64,000 nt of DNA from Clostridia bacterium (GCA_017380575.1 JAFODS010000004.1:1-64000); one strand, 5' to 3'. Positions 23,808 through 31,795 are shown, counted from the stretch's first letter. The notes: generated by a model not told the origin, from the letters alone. Made by a program: numbers and translations.

Positions 23808-25595
23808 TTATTTCTTAATAATTGCACCGAACTTACATGAATCCATACAAACGCCGCACTTGATACACTTTGATGTGTCGATTGTATGAGCTTCTTTAAC
23901 TGCACCTGAAATTGCACCAACCGGGCACTTTCTTGAGCAAAGAGTACAACCCTTACACTTGTCAGCTTCGATTGTGTAGCTGAGGAGAGCCTTACATACA
24001 CCTGCAGGACACTTCTTATCAACGATATGAGCAATATACTCATCCTTGAAGAAGCGGAGTGTTGCAAGAACAGGGTTGGGAGCTGTCTGACCAAGACCGC
24101 AGAGTGAGTTTTCCTTGATGTAGTAAGCAAGCTTTTCAAGCTCGTCAAGATCAGCAAGAGTTGCCTTACCGTCTGTAATCTTTTCAAGGATTTCCATCAT
24201 TCTCTTTGTACCGATACGGCACGGAGTACACTTACCGCAAGACTCATCAACTGTGAAGTCGAGGAAGAACTTAGCGATGTCAACCATACAGTTGTCTTCG
24301 TCCATAACGATAAGTCCGCCTGAACCCATCATACAGCCGATAGCTGTGAGGTTGTCGTAGTCAATCGGTGTGTCCATAAGTGAAGCAGGAATACATCCGC
24401 CTGAAGGACCACCTGTCTGAGCAGCCTTGAACTTCTTACCGTTGGGAATACCGCCACCGATATCTTCGATAACTTCGCGGAGAGTTGTACCCATCGGAAC
24501 TTCAACAAGACCTGTATTGTTAATCTTACCGCCGAGAGCAAATACCTTTGTACCTGCAGACTTCTCTGTACCCATTGAAGAGAAGAACTCTGCACCGTTA
24601 AGGATGATCTGCGGAATGTTTGCGAATGTTTCAACGTTGTTTTCAGTTGTCGGCTTGCCGAAGAGACCCTTTACTGCCGGATACGGAGGACGGGGACGCG
24701 GCTCACCGCGGTTGCCTTCGATTGAAGTCATAAGAGCTGTTTCTTCACCGCAAACGAATGCACCTGCACCAAGACGGATGTGAAGATCGAAGTCAAAACC
24801 TGAATTAAAGATATTTTTACCGAGAAGACCGTTTTCACGAGCATCCTTGATAGCCTTATCAAGACGGTTAACAGCGATCGGGTACTCAGCACGAACGTAA
24901 ACGTAACCTTCTGTTGCACCTGTTGCATAACCGCAGATTGTCATAGCTTCAACGATACAGTGCGGGTCGCCTTCAAGAACTGAACGGTCCATGAATGCAC
25001 CCGGGTCACCTTCGTCAGCGTTACATACAACATACTTCTGATCTGCTGCATTCTTAGCTGTGAAGCTCCACTTAAGACCTGTCGGGAATCCGCCGCCGCC
25101 ACGGCCACGAAGACCTGAATCCTTAACTACCTGGATAACCTCTTCCGGAGTCATCTCTGTAAGAGCCTTTGCAAGAGCCTGGTAGCCGTCCATTGCGATA
25201 TACTCTTCAATGCTTTCGGGGTCGATAACACCGCAGTTACGAAGAGCGATTCTGTTCTGTTTCTTATAGAAGTTTGTTTCACTCAGGGGCTTGATTTCAT
25301 CCTTTGTGATTGTCTCATCATAGATAAGACGCTTAACCATACGACCCTTAAGAAGATGCTCTTCAACGATTTCGGGAACGTCTTCAACCTTAACCTCGCT
25401 GTAGAAGCAACCTTCGGGATATACGATCATAATCGGGCCTAATGCACAAAGTCCGAAGCAACCGGTTTTGATAACCTTAATCTCATTTTCGAGACCCTTA
25501 GCCTTGAGTTCTGACTCAAGAGCTTCGATGATCTCGCTACTGTGAGAGGAGGTACAACCGGTACCGCCGCAGACAAGAACGTGTGAACGATACAT
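23808..25595 (-). CDS. hydB: NuoF-like FMN/NADH subunit of the [FeFe] hydrogenase (HndC/HydB)
   Basis: 595 residues. An N-terminal thioredoxin-like 2Fe-2S domain (LVCGGTGCTSS) is followed by the NuoF core with the FMN/NADH motif GRGGGGFPTGLKWSF and NADEGDPGAFMDR, an SLBB segment, a 4Fe-4S motif CGKCTPCRIGTKRM, and two C-terminal ferredoxin motifs (CKGCTLCSRKCPVG and CIKCGVCMDSCKFG). It oxidises NADH (or NADPH) and passes electrons to HydA, and is the candidate site for flavin-based coupling with ferredoxin. The position, 17 bases after the small ferredoxin gene and 5 bases before hydA, is the standard hnd/hyd order. Confidence 0.95.
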   Translation of the reverse strand: MYRSHVLVCGGTGCTSSHSSEIIEALESELKAKGLENEIKVIKTGCFGLCALGPIMIVYPEGCFYSEVKVEDVPEIVEEHLLKGRMVKRLIYDETITKDEIKPLSETNFYKKQNRIALRNCGVIDPESIEEYIAMDGYQALAKALTEMTPEEVIQVVKDSGLRGRGGGGFPTGLKWSFTAKNAADQKYVVCNADEGDPGAFMDRSVLEGDPHCIVEAMTICGYATGATEGYVYVRAEYPIAVNRLDKAIKDARENGLLGKNIFNSGFDFDLHIRLGAGAFVCGEETALMTSIEGNRGEPRPRPPYPAVKGLFGKPTTENNVETFANIPQIILNGAEFFSSMGTEKSAGTKVFALGGKINNTGLVEVPMGTTLREVIEDIGGGIPNGKKFKAAQTGGPSGGCIPASLMDTPIDYDNLTAIGCMMGSGGLIVMDEDNCMVDIAKFFLDFTVDESCGKCTPCRIGTKRMMEILEKITDGKATLADLDELEKLAYYIKENSLCGLGQTAPNPVLATLRFFKDEYIAHIVDKKCPAGVCKALLSYTIEADKCKGCTLCSRKCPVGAISGAVKEAHTIDTSKCIKCGVCMDSCKFGAIIKK

Positions 25596-25612
25596 TGTTT
25601 TTTCCTCCTTGA

Positions 25613-25987
25613 TTAGTTTTTAAAGTTAGCGCCAACTGTCTTTTCGATAACGGGGTTGCCGTTTACGATATGGTTAGCAACGATTTCGGGCACATTTTCA
25701 GGGGTCATCTTAACATAAGTAACCTTTTCCTTACCCGGTACAAATACTTCAACGATCGGCTCGTACTGGCACATACCGATGCAGCCTGTCTGAGCAACCG
25801 TAACATTCTTGAGACCTCTCTTTGCGACCTCCTCAACGAATGCGTTGAGAACGGGTCTTGCACCTGCTGCGATACCGCAAGTTGCCATACCGACAACAAC
25901 ACGGATAGCATCACCGTTACCCTCACGGTCAGTCATTGATGCCTTAGCCTTATCGCGGATAGCCATCAATTCTTCAAGTGATTTCAT
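25613..25987 (-). CDS. hndB: Thioredoxin-like 2Fe-2S ferredoxin subunit (HndB type)
   Basis: 124 residues of the (2Fe-2S) thioredoxin-like ferredoxin family. Cys ligands are seen in GMATCGIAAGARPVL near residue 34 and AQTGCIGMCQYEP near 75. It probably carries electrons within the hydrogenase complex. Its ATG overlaps the stop of the upstream ATPase-domain gene by 4 bases, so the two are translationally coupled. Confidence 0.92.
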   Translation of the reverse strand: MKSLEELMAIRDKAKASMTDREGNGDAIRVVVGMATCGIAAGARPVLNAFVEEVAKRGLKNVTVAQTGCIGMCQYEPIVEVFVPGKEKVTYVKMTPENVPEIVANHIVNGNPVIEKTVGANFKN

Positions 25988-26538
25988 AATCTTACACCTC
26001 CACGGATATTTTGTGTTTGTTCTTCAAGATACTCTTTTATCCACATCGAAACCGAAGGCTCCGAAAGAGGAACATCGCCCAGAATGGCTTTTAACTCCTC
26101 TGTGGAAAGAGTGAAAATTTTTTCGTCAATACCGAATCGGTAGATAAACTCACGGTCGGTATTCATTGTTATCAGCATCAAAACGGTGGAATTCATATCG
26201 CCTATCGGGGTAAAGTCGATACTGTCTGTTTTAAAAACAGCCGTAACTCTTGTCCCCTTGCCGAGCTCAGATTCGATATCAAGATATCCGCCCGTCTGCT
26301 CTGCAGCGAGTTTAAAAAGAGGGATTCCCATTCCGACCTTACGTGTTGTACGCGTTGTGAAAAATGGGTCTTTTACATTCTCGACCTGTTCGGGCGTCAT
26401 ACCCTTTCCGTTGTCATAAATACCGATAAGAAGCTCTTTCTTCACGGTATCTTCAAGCACCTCGATTTCAATCAGCGGTGCATTGGCGGAAATGGAATTC
26501 TGCGCAATATCAAGAACATTCAAGGACAATTCCCGCAT
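25984..26538 (-). CDS. HATPase-domain protein in the hydrogenase operon
   Basis: 184 residues. It has an N-terminal GHKL ATP-binding domain without a histidine-kinase dimerisation helix: N box LDIAQNSISANAPL, G1 box GIYDNGKGMTPEQV, then TTRTTRKVGMGIPLFKLAAEQ and GKGTRVTAVF. Small proteins like this recur in hnd-type operons between the NuoE-like and ferredoxin-like genes, but their role is not established; an anti-sigma-like or assembly function is possible. It overlaps the next gene by 4 bases and starts 28 bases after the NuoE-like gene. Confidence 0.88.
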   Translation of the reverse strand: MRELSLNVLDIAQNSISANAPLIEIEVLEDTVKKELLIGIYDNGKGMTPEQVENVKDPFFTTRTTRKVGMGIPLFKLAAEQTGGYLDIESELGKGTRVTAVFKTDSIDFTPIGDMNSTVLMLITMNTDREFIYRFGIDEKIFTLSTEELKAILGDVPLSEPSVSMWIKEYLEEQTQNIRGGVRL

Positions 26539-26566
26539 AAGCTCCTCCGTTTTTCAAGCTGAAAAA

Positions 26567-27064
26567 TTATGCTTTATATTTTGCAAGAATACCGTCGATG
26601 TCATCTGCAACGAGCTTACCGTAAACTTCATCGTTAACAGTAAGAACCGGAGCAAGACCGCAAGCACCGATGCAACGGCAAGCCTCAACAGAGAATTTTC
26701 CGTCGTCTGTGCATTCACCTGCTGAAATACCGAGATTCTCGCAGATTCTGTCGATAAGATCCTGTGCGCCCTTAACATAGCAAGCTGTACCAAGGCAAAC
26801 AGAGATGTTGTACTCGCCCTTCGGGGAGAGTGCGAACTGAGCATAGAATGTAGAAACACCGTACACCTTTTCAAGTGGGATGTTCATACCGTCTGCAATC
26901 ATGGTCTGAACCTCAAAGGGAAGATAACCGTAGATTGCCTGTGCCTGCTGCATTACGTGCATAAGCATGCTTTTATCATCCTTGCACTCCTCGATAACAG
27001 CACGCAACTGTGCCTCCTGCTCAGGTGTTCCTTTGAACGGGATTTTGCTGATTTTCTTGAGCAT
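26567..27064 (-). CDS. hndA: NuoE-like 2Fe-2S subunit of the [FeFe] hydrogenase (HndA)
   Basis: 165 residues of the 24-kDa NuoE family. The thioredoxin-like Cys motifs are VCLGTACYVKGA near 95 and EACRCIGACGLAP near 134; the helical N-terminal part includes MHVMQQAQAIYGYLP. It works with the NuoF-like subunit in NADH oxidation. It is the first gene of the five-gene operon. AAAGGAGGAACAACTC precedes the ATG, and a promoter with Rex-like palindromes lies about 100-170 bases upstream. Confidence 0.93.
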   Translation of the reverse strand: MLKKISKIPFKGTPEQEAQLRAVIEECKDDKSMLMHVMQQAQAIYGYLPFEVQTMIADGMNIPLEKVYGVSTFYAQFALSPKGEYNISVCLGTACYVKGAQDLIDRICENLGISAGECTDDGKFSVEACRCIGACGLAPVLTVNDEVYGKLVADDIDGILAKYKA

Positions 27065-27151
27065 TGAGTTGTTCCTCCTTTACAACAATTTCAAAATCTC
27101 AAGCGACATTTTTCTTTCCTTAAGCAATGATTTTTTTCGCCTCGGAAATAA

Positions 27152-27169
27152 ATGTTATTTTTTTAACAT
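27152..27169. promoter_or_regulatory. Rex-like palindrome in the hydrogenase leader
   Basis: ATGTTATTTTTTTAACAT is palindromic in its arms (ATGTTA / TAACAT) and close to the known Rex consensus TTGTTAA-N4-TTAACAA. It lies about 40 bases downstream of the hyd -10 box. Confidence 0.5.
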
Positions 27170-27198
27170 TCTTTAGCCGCACTTTTCACATTATAATA

Positions 27199-27238
27199 AT
27201 GTTCATAACATTATATCACAATAAAATCAAATAGTAAA
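27199..27238 (-). promoter_or_regulatory. Promoter of the hydrogenase operon with overlapping palindrome
   Basis: On the minus strand: TTTACT (27238-27233), 17-bp spacer, TATAAT (27215-27210). ATGTTcatAACAT (27199-27211) overlaps the -10 edge and transcription start, a position suited to a repressor such as Rex. The 327 bases between hndA and the DUF559 stop hold only this control region, a terminator (27292-27316) and the gene-end remnant. Confidence 0.65.
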
Positions 27239-27291
27239 CATTTTTCTGCAAAATAATTTTCAATAAAGTCTTGTTTTCGCAGGCAAAACAA

Positions 27292-27316
27292 AAGCCACAG
27301 CAGATTGCTGCGGCTT
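27292..27316 (-). terminator. Terminator once belonging to the amidohydrolase gene
   Basis: AAGCCaCAGCA-gat-TGCTGcGGCTT with T-rich sequence on the minus strand. Confidence 0.7.
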
Positions 27317-27328
27317 AATCGCACAAAA

Positions 27329-27391
27329 TCAGACACCGAGCACCTTCCGAAGCGTTCCGCCGAGGATGTTTTCCTTTGCGGTGTCGGAGAT
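27329..27391 (-). pseudogene. Detached second copy of the amidohydrolase 3' end
   Basis: The minus strand codes ISDTAKENILGGTLRKVLGV and a stop, nearly the same as the intact gene's last 20 residues (ISDTAKENILGGTLKKVLGI). The 38 bases 27354-27391 match 27865-27902 with a single mismatch, while the last codons differ. It is either the displaced original gene end or the remnant of a paralog. Confidence 0.75.
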
Positions 27392-27787
27392 TCACCTGCC
27401 TTCCCCTTGAGGGGAAGGGGGACCGTTTGCGGTGGATGAGGTGTTGATATGTCCAGAAATATCATAGCATACACCCTCAAAGTTCGTGTTTATATCGTAA
27501 TTTGAATACCGTAAAACCGTAATCCCCAAGCTACTTAAATATTGATCTCTCTTCGTATCGTTTTCTTTCCCTTTTTCTTCGTAGTGCTGTGATCCGTCAA
27601 GTTCAATCACAAGCTTTTCTTTTGCACAGTAGAAATCAACGATGTAATCCCCTATTACTTTCTGTCGGTTAAAATTACAAGTTTGACTTTTCAAGAAATC
27701 ATACCAGAGATGTCGTTCTTCTTTAGTCATATTCTTACGAAGATGTTGAGAGTTCTTAGTAAGCTTAGTGTTTGCCTTTTCATTCAT
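27392..27787 (-). CDS. DUF559 endonuclease-like protein
   Basis: 131 residues of the DUF559 family, related to Vsr/PD-(D/E)XK-like nucleases: NMTKEERHLWYDFLK, NRQKVIGDYIVDFYC, KLVIELDGSQHYE, then DQYLSSLGITVLRYSN. The acidic and Gln/Lys core residues look intact. The ribosome binding site GAGGTG (from repeat copy 27793-27837) lies 5 bases before the ATG, and the last 16 or so residues (TSSTANGPPSPQGEGR) are coded by the repeat copy at 27399-27443, with the stop at the junction. So the gene is embedded in an inverted-repeat cassette. Its biochemical role is not established; a nuclease helping the repeat to spread is one possibility. Confidence 0.88.
   Translation of the reverse strand: MNEKANTKLTKNSQHLRKNMTKEERHLWYDFLKSQTCNFNRQKVIGDYIVDFYCAKEKLVIELDGSQHYEEKGKENDTKRDQYLSSLGITVLRYSNYDINTNFEGVCYDISGHINTSSTANGPPSPQGEGR
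27399..27443 (+). repeat. 45-bp repeat, right-reading copy, one end of the DUF559 cassette
   Basis: It begins CCTTCCCCTTGAGGGGAAGG and ends GGTGGATGAGGTG. It is the same length as, and inverted relative to, the copy at 27793-27837. Confidence 0.8.
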
Positions 27788-27792
27788 TCAAA

Positions 27793-27837
27793 CACCTCAT
27801 CAGTCACTTCGTGACAGCTTCCCCTCAAGGGGAAGCC
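27793..27837 (-). repeat. 45-bp repeat, inverted copy, other end of the DUF559 cassette
   Basis: On the minus strand it reads GGCTTCCCCTTGAGGGGAAG, then the hairpin CTGTCACGAAGTGAC and TGATGAGGTG. The middle hairpin differs from the partner copy (GGGACCGTTTGCGG), while the ends agree. Confidence 0.8.
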
Positions 27838-27839
27838 TT

Positions 27840-28640
27840 TTATATACCTAAAACCTTTTTCAGAGTTCCGCCGAGGATGTTTTCCTTTGCAGTGTCGGAG
27901 ATATTAAGACTCTTGTACCTTTCGATTTCATATTTTATATATGCGGCATCTTTGAACGGAAAGTCAAGGCCGAAAATTGAGCTTTCGTCATCTGTCTGGA
28001 AAATTATCGTTTCAAGCTGTTCGTTTGTAAGGGTCCATTCGTCCTTGCCGTCGCGGTCGCTGATTGATGTCCAGCCTGCAAAAGCTCTCGGATGAACATC
28101 TCCTCTTGAATTGTTACACATAACCGCAAGGCTTTCATTAAAGAAATGGTATCCGCCAAGGTGCTCAAGGCTGAATCGGAGCTTCGGGAAAAACCAGCCG
28201 ACCTCATCATAAAGAATCGGACGTACACCCTTCAGTCGGTGCCAGTGCATTCCGCAATGGAAAGAGATGAACAAGCCCAACTCCTCTGCCCTTTCATAAA
28301 CCTTAAAAGCGTCCTCTCCGTCAATATCAAACTCCTGATACGGCGGATGCATTTTTATTCCCTTGAAGCCGAAATCGGCAATTCGGTCAACCTCGTCACG
28401 AAGATTCTTTGTAAAATCAACCGTTCCGAATCCGTAAAGGTCGGGGTCATTTTTAATTGCCTTCGCAAGCCATTCGTTCGGTGTGTCTGTTCGCGATGAC
28501 TCCTCGAATCTGTCAGGAAACGGAGCAAAGCAAACAGCTTTATCTATTCCGCAATCGTCCATAAGACGCTTAAGATTGTCGATTGTACCGACAGGCTTTA
28601 TATCCTCCGGGAACACGTGAGCGTGGTTAGCAAAAATCAT
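27840..28640 (-). CDS. TIM-barrel amidohydrolase (COG2159-like)
   Basis: 266 residues of the metal-dependent amidohydrolase superfamily. NHAHVFPED stands at the first strand, GIKMHPPYQEF near 113, FISFHCGMHW near 148, SLEHLGGYHF near 182 and FGLDFPFKDA near 240. Members hydrolyse or decarboxylate small organic acids and lactones; the substrate is unknown. Transcription starts from a promoter divergent to the GH4 gene, which suggests common carbohydrate metabolism. The final 20 codons exist twice in the genome, here and at 27329-27391, on either side of the DUF559 cassette. Confidence 0.85.
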   Translation of the reverse strand: MIFANHAHVFPEDIKPVGTIDNLKRLMDDCGIDKAVCFAPFPDRFEESSRTDTPNEWLAKAIKNDPDLYGFGTVDFTKNLRDEVDRIADFGFKGIKMHPPYQEFDIDGEDAFKVYERAEELGLFISFHCGMHWHRLKGVRPILYDEVGWFFPKLRFSLEHLGGYHFFNESLAVMCNNSRGDVHPRAFAGWTSISDRDGKDEWTLTNEQLETIIFQTDDESSIFGLDFPFKDAAYIKYEIERYKSLNISDTAKENILGGTLKKVLGI

Positions 28641-28684
28641 AATGACTCCTCCTTTAAAAATCGTCGAAAATCTTTGGTACTTTT

Positions 28685-28713
28685 AGTTTAACACGACACC
28701 TGTTTTGTGTCAA
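28685..28713 (-). promoter_or_regulatory. Promoter of the amidohydrolase
   Basis: On the minus strand: TTGACA (28713-28708), 17-bp spacer, TAAACT (28690-28685). Confidence 0.82.
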
Positions 28714-28738
28714 TAATGCCGAAAAAGCAATCGCTTTA

Positions 28739-28767
28739 TTGACAAAGAATGTATTAAAAATTATACT
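28739..28767 (+). promoter_or_regulatory. Promoter of the GH4 gene
   Basis: TTGACA (28739-28744), 17-bp spacer, TATACT (28762-28767). Confidence 0.88.
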
Positions 28768-28800
28768 TTAATTACCAATATAAAAAGGAGTGTTCATCCT

Positions 28801-30150
28801 ATGAAAATCACATTTATGGGTGCAGGCAGTACAGTTTTTGCACGTAACGTTTTAGGCGACTGTATGTGTACACCGGCTTTGCGAGAAGCTGAAATCGCAC
28901 TTTACGACATCGACAAACAGCGTCTTGAGGATTCAGAAATCATCCTTAAGGCTATCAATAAAAACATCAACGAATCAAGAGCAAAAATTTCAACATACCT
29001 CGGAGTTGAAAACCGTAAGGATGCACTCCGCGGAGCCAACTTCGTTGTTAACGCAATTCAGGTCGGTCTTTACGATCCCTGCACAATTACGGACTTCGAA
29101 ATCCCGAAGAAATACGGCCTTCGCCAGACTATTGCGGACACGCTCGGCATCGGCGGTATTATGCGCGGTCTCCGTACAATCCCCGTGCTCGAAGATTTTG
29201 CACACGATATGCAGGAAGTCTGCCCCGACGCATGGTTCCTTAACTACACAAATCCGATGGCAATTCTCACAGGCTATATGACACGTTATTCGGGCATCAA
29301 GACGGTCGGTCTTTGCCACAGTGTTCAGAGCTGTGCAAGAGATTTGCTTGATCACGTTGGTATGCTTGAAGAAGTCGGTGAAGATAACTTCTATGACAGA
29401 ATTGCAGGTATCAACCATATGGCATGGCTTCTCGAAATCCACGATAAGCAGGGCAACGACCTTTACCCCGAAATCAGACGCCGTGCTCTTGAAATCAATG
29501 CAAAGGCTCTCGCTTCCGATAAGAAGGAAGACAAACACGGTGATATGGTTCGTTTCGACTATATCAAGCGTCTGGGATACTACTGTACAGAGTCAAGTGA
29601 GCATAATTCAGAGTATAATATGTTCTATATCAAGGACAAGTATCCGAACCTTATCGCAGATTATAACATTCCGCTTGACGAGTATCCTCGTCGCTGCATT
29701 GAGCAGATTGCAAACTGGGCAAAGCAGAGAGATGAAATTCTTGCAAACGGAGAAGTTACACATAAGCGTTCAAAAGAATACGCTTCATACATTATGGAAG
29801 CTATGGTTACAAACAATCCGTACAAAATCGGCGGTAACGTGCTCAACACAGGTCTTATTGACAACCTTCCCGCTGACGCTTGTGTTGAAGTTCCGTGTCT
29901 TGTTGATTCCAGCGGTGTTACACCGTGCCACATGGGCAAGCTTCCCGTTCAGCTTGCAGCGATGAATATGACAAACATCAATCCGCAGTTGCTCACAATT
30001 GAAGCTGCTGTTACAAAGAAGAAGGATCACATCTATCAGGCAGCAATGCTTGACCCGCACACAGGCTCAGAGCTCAGCATTGACGATATCGTCAAAATGG
30101 TCGATGAGCTCATCGAGGTTCACGGAGATTGGATGCCGAAGTATCATTAA
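28801..30150 (+). CDS. GH4-family alpha-galactosidase or alpha-glucosidase-like enzyme
   Basis: 449 residues. It begins with a Rossmann NAD+ motif, ITFMGAGSTVFARNVLGD, and has the GH4 metal/catalytic features NYTNPMAILTGYM, TVGLCHSVQ (Cys and His ligands) and GINHMAWLLEI, with a final LIDNLPADACVEVPC. GH4 enzymes use NAD+ and Mn2+ to open glycosidic bonds by oxidation and elimination. The sequence looks closest to the MelA/alpha-galactosidase branch by eye, but alpha-glucuronidase cannot be excluded. It is cytoplasmic. It is a single gene, divergent from the amidohydrolase, and ends in a bidirectional terminator. Confidence 0.88.
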   Translation: MKITFMGAGSTVFARNVLGDCMCTPALREAEIALYDIDKQRLEDSEIILKAINKNINESRAKISTYLGVENRKDALRGANFVVNAIQVGLYDPCTITDFEIPKKYGLRQTIADTLGIGGIMRGLRTIPVLEDFAHDMQEVCPDAWFLNYTNPMAILTGYMTRYSGIKTVGLCHSVQSCARDLLDHVGMLEEVGEDNFYDRIAGINHMAWLLEIHDKQGNDLYPEIRRRALEINAKALASDKKEDKHGDMVRFDYIKRLGYYCTESSEHNSEYNMFYIKDKYPNLIADYNIPLDEYPRRCIEQIANWAKQRDEILANGEVTHKRSKEYASYIMEAMVTNNPYKIGGNVLNTGLIDNLPADACVEVPCLVDSSGVTPCHMGKLPVQLAAMNMTNINPQLLTIEAAVTKKKDHIYQAAMLDPHTGSELSIDDIVKMVDELIEVHGDWMPKYH

Positions 30151-30162
30151 TTTTATATGCAA

Positions 30163-30197
30163 AACCGCCATCAGGAAATCCTGATGGCGGTTGTTTT
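30163..30197. terminator. Bidirectional terminator after the GH4 gene
   Basis: AACCGCCATCAGGA-aa-TCCTGATGGCGGTT followed by GTTTTTT; it also serves the minus-strand gene ending at 30198. Confidence 0.85.
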
Positions 30198-30569
30198 TTA
30201 TTTCTTCTTCTTTTCTTTCTTTGCTTTTTTGCCGTTGAGAACCTTGTCGATAACGTCCTGATACTGATCGGGAGTTTTCAGCGTTGCAGATGACTTTTTG
30301 AAACCGTCTACAAACTTAACAACTCTGTATCCGTTTGTGAGCGTTTTCTTATCGACCGCAATCTTGCAATCCTTACCGTCGAGTTTGAAATATGCTCGGT
30401 ATCCGTCAGTCGTAGGAGCAAAACGCATATCCGAAACGCCCTCGGTTTTCTCCAGCGCGTTCTTTATTGTAAGAACAAATCCCGTAATAATAACAGCTTC
30501 GTTGTTCTCCGTCGCAACCGATGCTTTCGCTTTTTCCTTTTTCTCTTTTGGTGCTTTTGTTTTTGCCAT
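30198..30569 (-). CDS. Lysine-flanked protein of unknown function
   Basis: 123 residues, not recognised. The N-terminus (MAKTKAPKEKKEKAKA) and C-terminus (NGKKAKKEKKKK) are strongly basic and low in complexity, while the middle (about 25-110) is a compact mixed domain with MRFAPTTDGYRAYFKLDG and GYRVVKFVDGF. This pattern suggests nucleic-acid contact or a cytoplasmic small-domain protein with disordered tails. It follows the phosphodiesterase gene by 13 bases on the same strand and is probably cotranscribed. Confidence 0.7.
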   Translation of the reverse strand: MAKTKAPKEKKEKAKASVATENNEAVIITGFVLTIKNALEKTEGVSDMRFAPTTDGYRAYFKLDGKDCKIAVDKKTLTNGYRVVKFVDGFKKSSATLKTPDQYQDVIDKVLNGKKAKKEKKKK

Positions 30570-30582
30570 AAAATCACCTCAA

Positions 30583-31440
30583 TTATTTTGTAAGAATATC
30601 TGTTTCAAGATATCTGACACCAAGGTCATACATCATTTTTGCGTCTTCAACGGTATTGACTGTCCAGTATGAAACATCAATTCCGCTATCGAGAGCAAGT
30701 TGAACGGAGCGTCTGTCGTTCTTATCAAAATTAGCAGAAAGCCATACCTTGTCAGAGATTGATCTTGCTTCTGCAATGTTTTCTTCCGTGATTCGGTCAA
30801 CAAGATACCAAAGCTCGATTTTGTCGTTAAGCTTATAAATCTCTCTGAGCTGCTGAAGGTCAAACGAAATAACAATTGAACTTTCAACAAGTCCCTTTTT
30901 CTCAACAGCTTCAACAACCTCGTGAAGTGTATCGTAAGTTTCTGCTTTGATTTCAATCTGCGGTCTTGTGTTTGTTCCGACAAAAACATCAAGGAATTCG
31001 TCAAGAGTCGGAATTCTGAGGTCATCATATGCCCAGAAATTCGAACCACCTTTGAAGCTGTACTTGCTTGCCTCTGCATATGTTACATCCTTGATCGGGC
31101 CGTATTCGCAAAACCACTTGTCAACCGTATCGTTATGGAGAAGCACCCACACGCCGTCCTTTGTGCGTTGAATATCGCATTCTGCTGAATAATATCCAAG
31201 TCTTACTGCTTCTTCGTAAGCAGGAATTGTATTTTCAGGTGCAACGGATGTTACACCGCGATGAGCCGTGAAATAAATCGGGTCACCCGGTTTTTCAATT
31301 CCTTTGTCTGAAATGCTGACAACCTCAGACGGCAGGTTAAAAAGTTTTACAACGTGAACAAACGGCAAAAACTTGCATTTAAAAATCGGTGCTAAAACAT
31401 TTGTTATAAATTTGTTATATTTCGCATTCACTGTAATCAT
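30583..31440 (-). CDS. Glycerophosphodiester phosphodiesterase (GDPD family)
   Basis: 285 residues. The catalytic GDPD pattern is FTAHRGVTSVAPENTIPAY near residue 58, AECDIQRTKDGVWVLLHND near 85 and IPTLDEFLDVF near 133, followed by QIEIKAE. The metal ligands Glu/Asp and the two His residues appear in place. An N-terminal 45-residue hydrophobic/basic segment precedes the barrel, with no clean signal peptide. The enzyme hydrolyses glycerophosphodiesters to glycerol-3-phosphate and an alcohol. It is the first gene of a two-gene unit with the Lys-rich protein. Confidence 0.88.
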   Translation of the reverse strand: MITVNAKYNKFITNVLAPIFKCKFLPFVHVVKLFNLPSEVVSISDKGIEKPGDPIYFTAHRGVTSVAPENTIPAYEEAVRLGYYSAECDIQRTKDGVWVLLHNDTVDKWFCEYGPIKDVTYAEASKYSFKGGSNFWAYDDLRIPTLDEFLDVFVGTNTRPQIEIKAETYDTLHEVVEAVEKKGLVESSIVISFDLQQLREIYKLNDKIELWYLVDRITEENIAEARSISDKVWLSANFDKNDRRSVQLALDSGIDVSYWTVNTVEDAKMMYDLGVRYLETDILTK

Positions 31441-31507
31441 TCTTTCTTCGTTTTAGTATGTAAAAATAATAACACAACCGTAATTCACTGTCAACGGATA
31501 AACAAAA

Positions 31508-31533
31508 AAGTGAGTGCCGTATGACACTCACTT
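31508..31533 (-). terminator. Terminator of rpsU
   Basis: AAGTGAGTG..CACTCACTT hairpin, followed by T bases on the minus strand. Confidence 0.85.
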
Positions 31534-31539
31534 AATTGA

Positions 31540-31716
31540 TTATTTGAACTTTCTTTTACGAGCAGCCTCAGACTTCTTCTTACGCTTAACTGACGGCTTC
31601 TCATAGTGTTCTCTTTTACGAACTTCCTGAATAACGCCGTCTCTTGAAGTCTGTCTCTTAAATCTTCTGAGAGCGTTATCTAAAGATTCGCCTTCCTTAA
31701 CTTTTACCTGACTCAT
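31540..31716 (-). CDS. rpsU: 30S ribosomal protein S21
   Basis: 58 residues. The minus strand codes [20 protein letters not shown]..., then a basic C-terminus EAARKRKFK, the standard bS21 sequence. GGAGGGAGGG precedes the ATG. It is a separate transcription unit with a perfect -35 and its own terminator. Confidence 0.96.
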   Translation of the reverse strand: MSQVKVKEGESLDNALRRFKRQTSRDGVIQEVRKREHYEKPSVKRKKKSEAARKRKFK

Positions 31717-31766
31717 TGTATTCCCTCCCTCCGCTACTTGCAGGGGTAATTTTTTATATACACCCT

Positions 31767-31795
31767 ATTCTAACACACGATTTTCCGTATGTCAA
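31767..31795 (-). promoter_or_regulatory. Promoter of rpsU
   Basis: On the minus strand: TTGACA (31795-31790), 17-bp spacer, TAGAAT (31772-31767). Confidence 0.85.

Noticed and set aside
27211..27480. Minus-strand open frame of 89 codons beside the DUF559 gene
   Set aside because: It reads the repeat and the amidohydrolase remnant in another frame and has no start signals.
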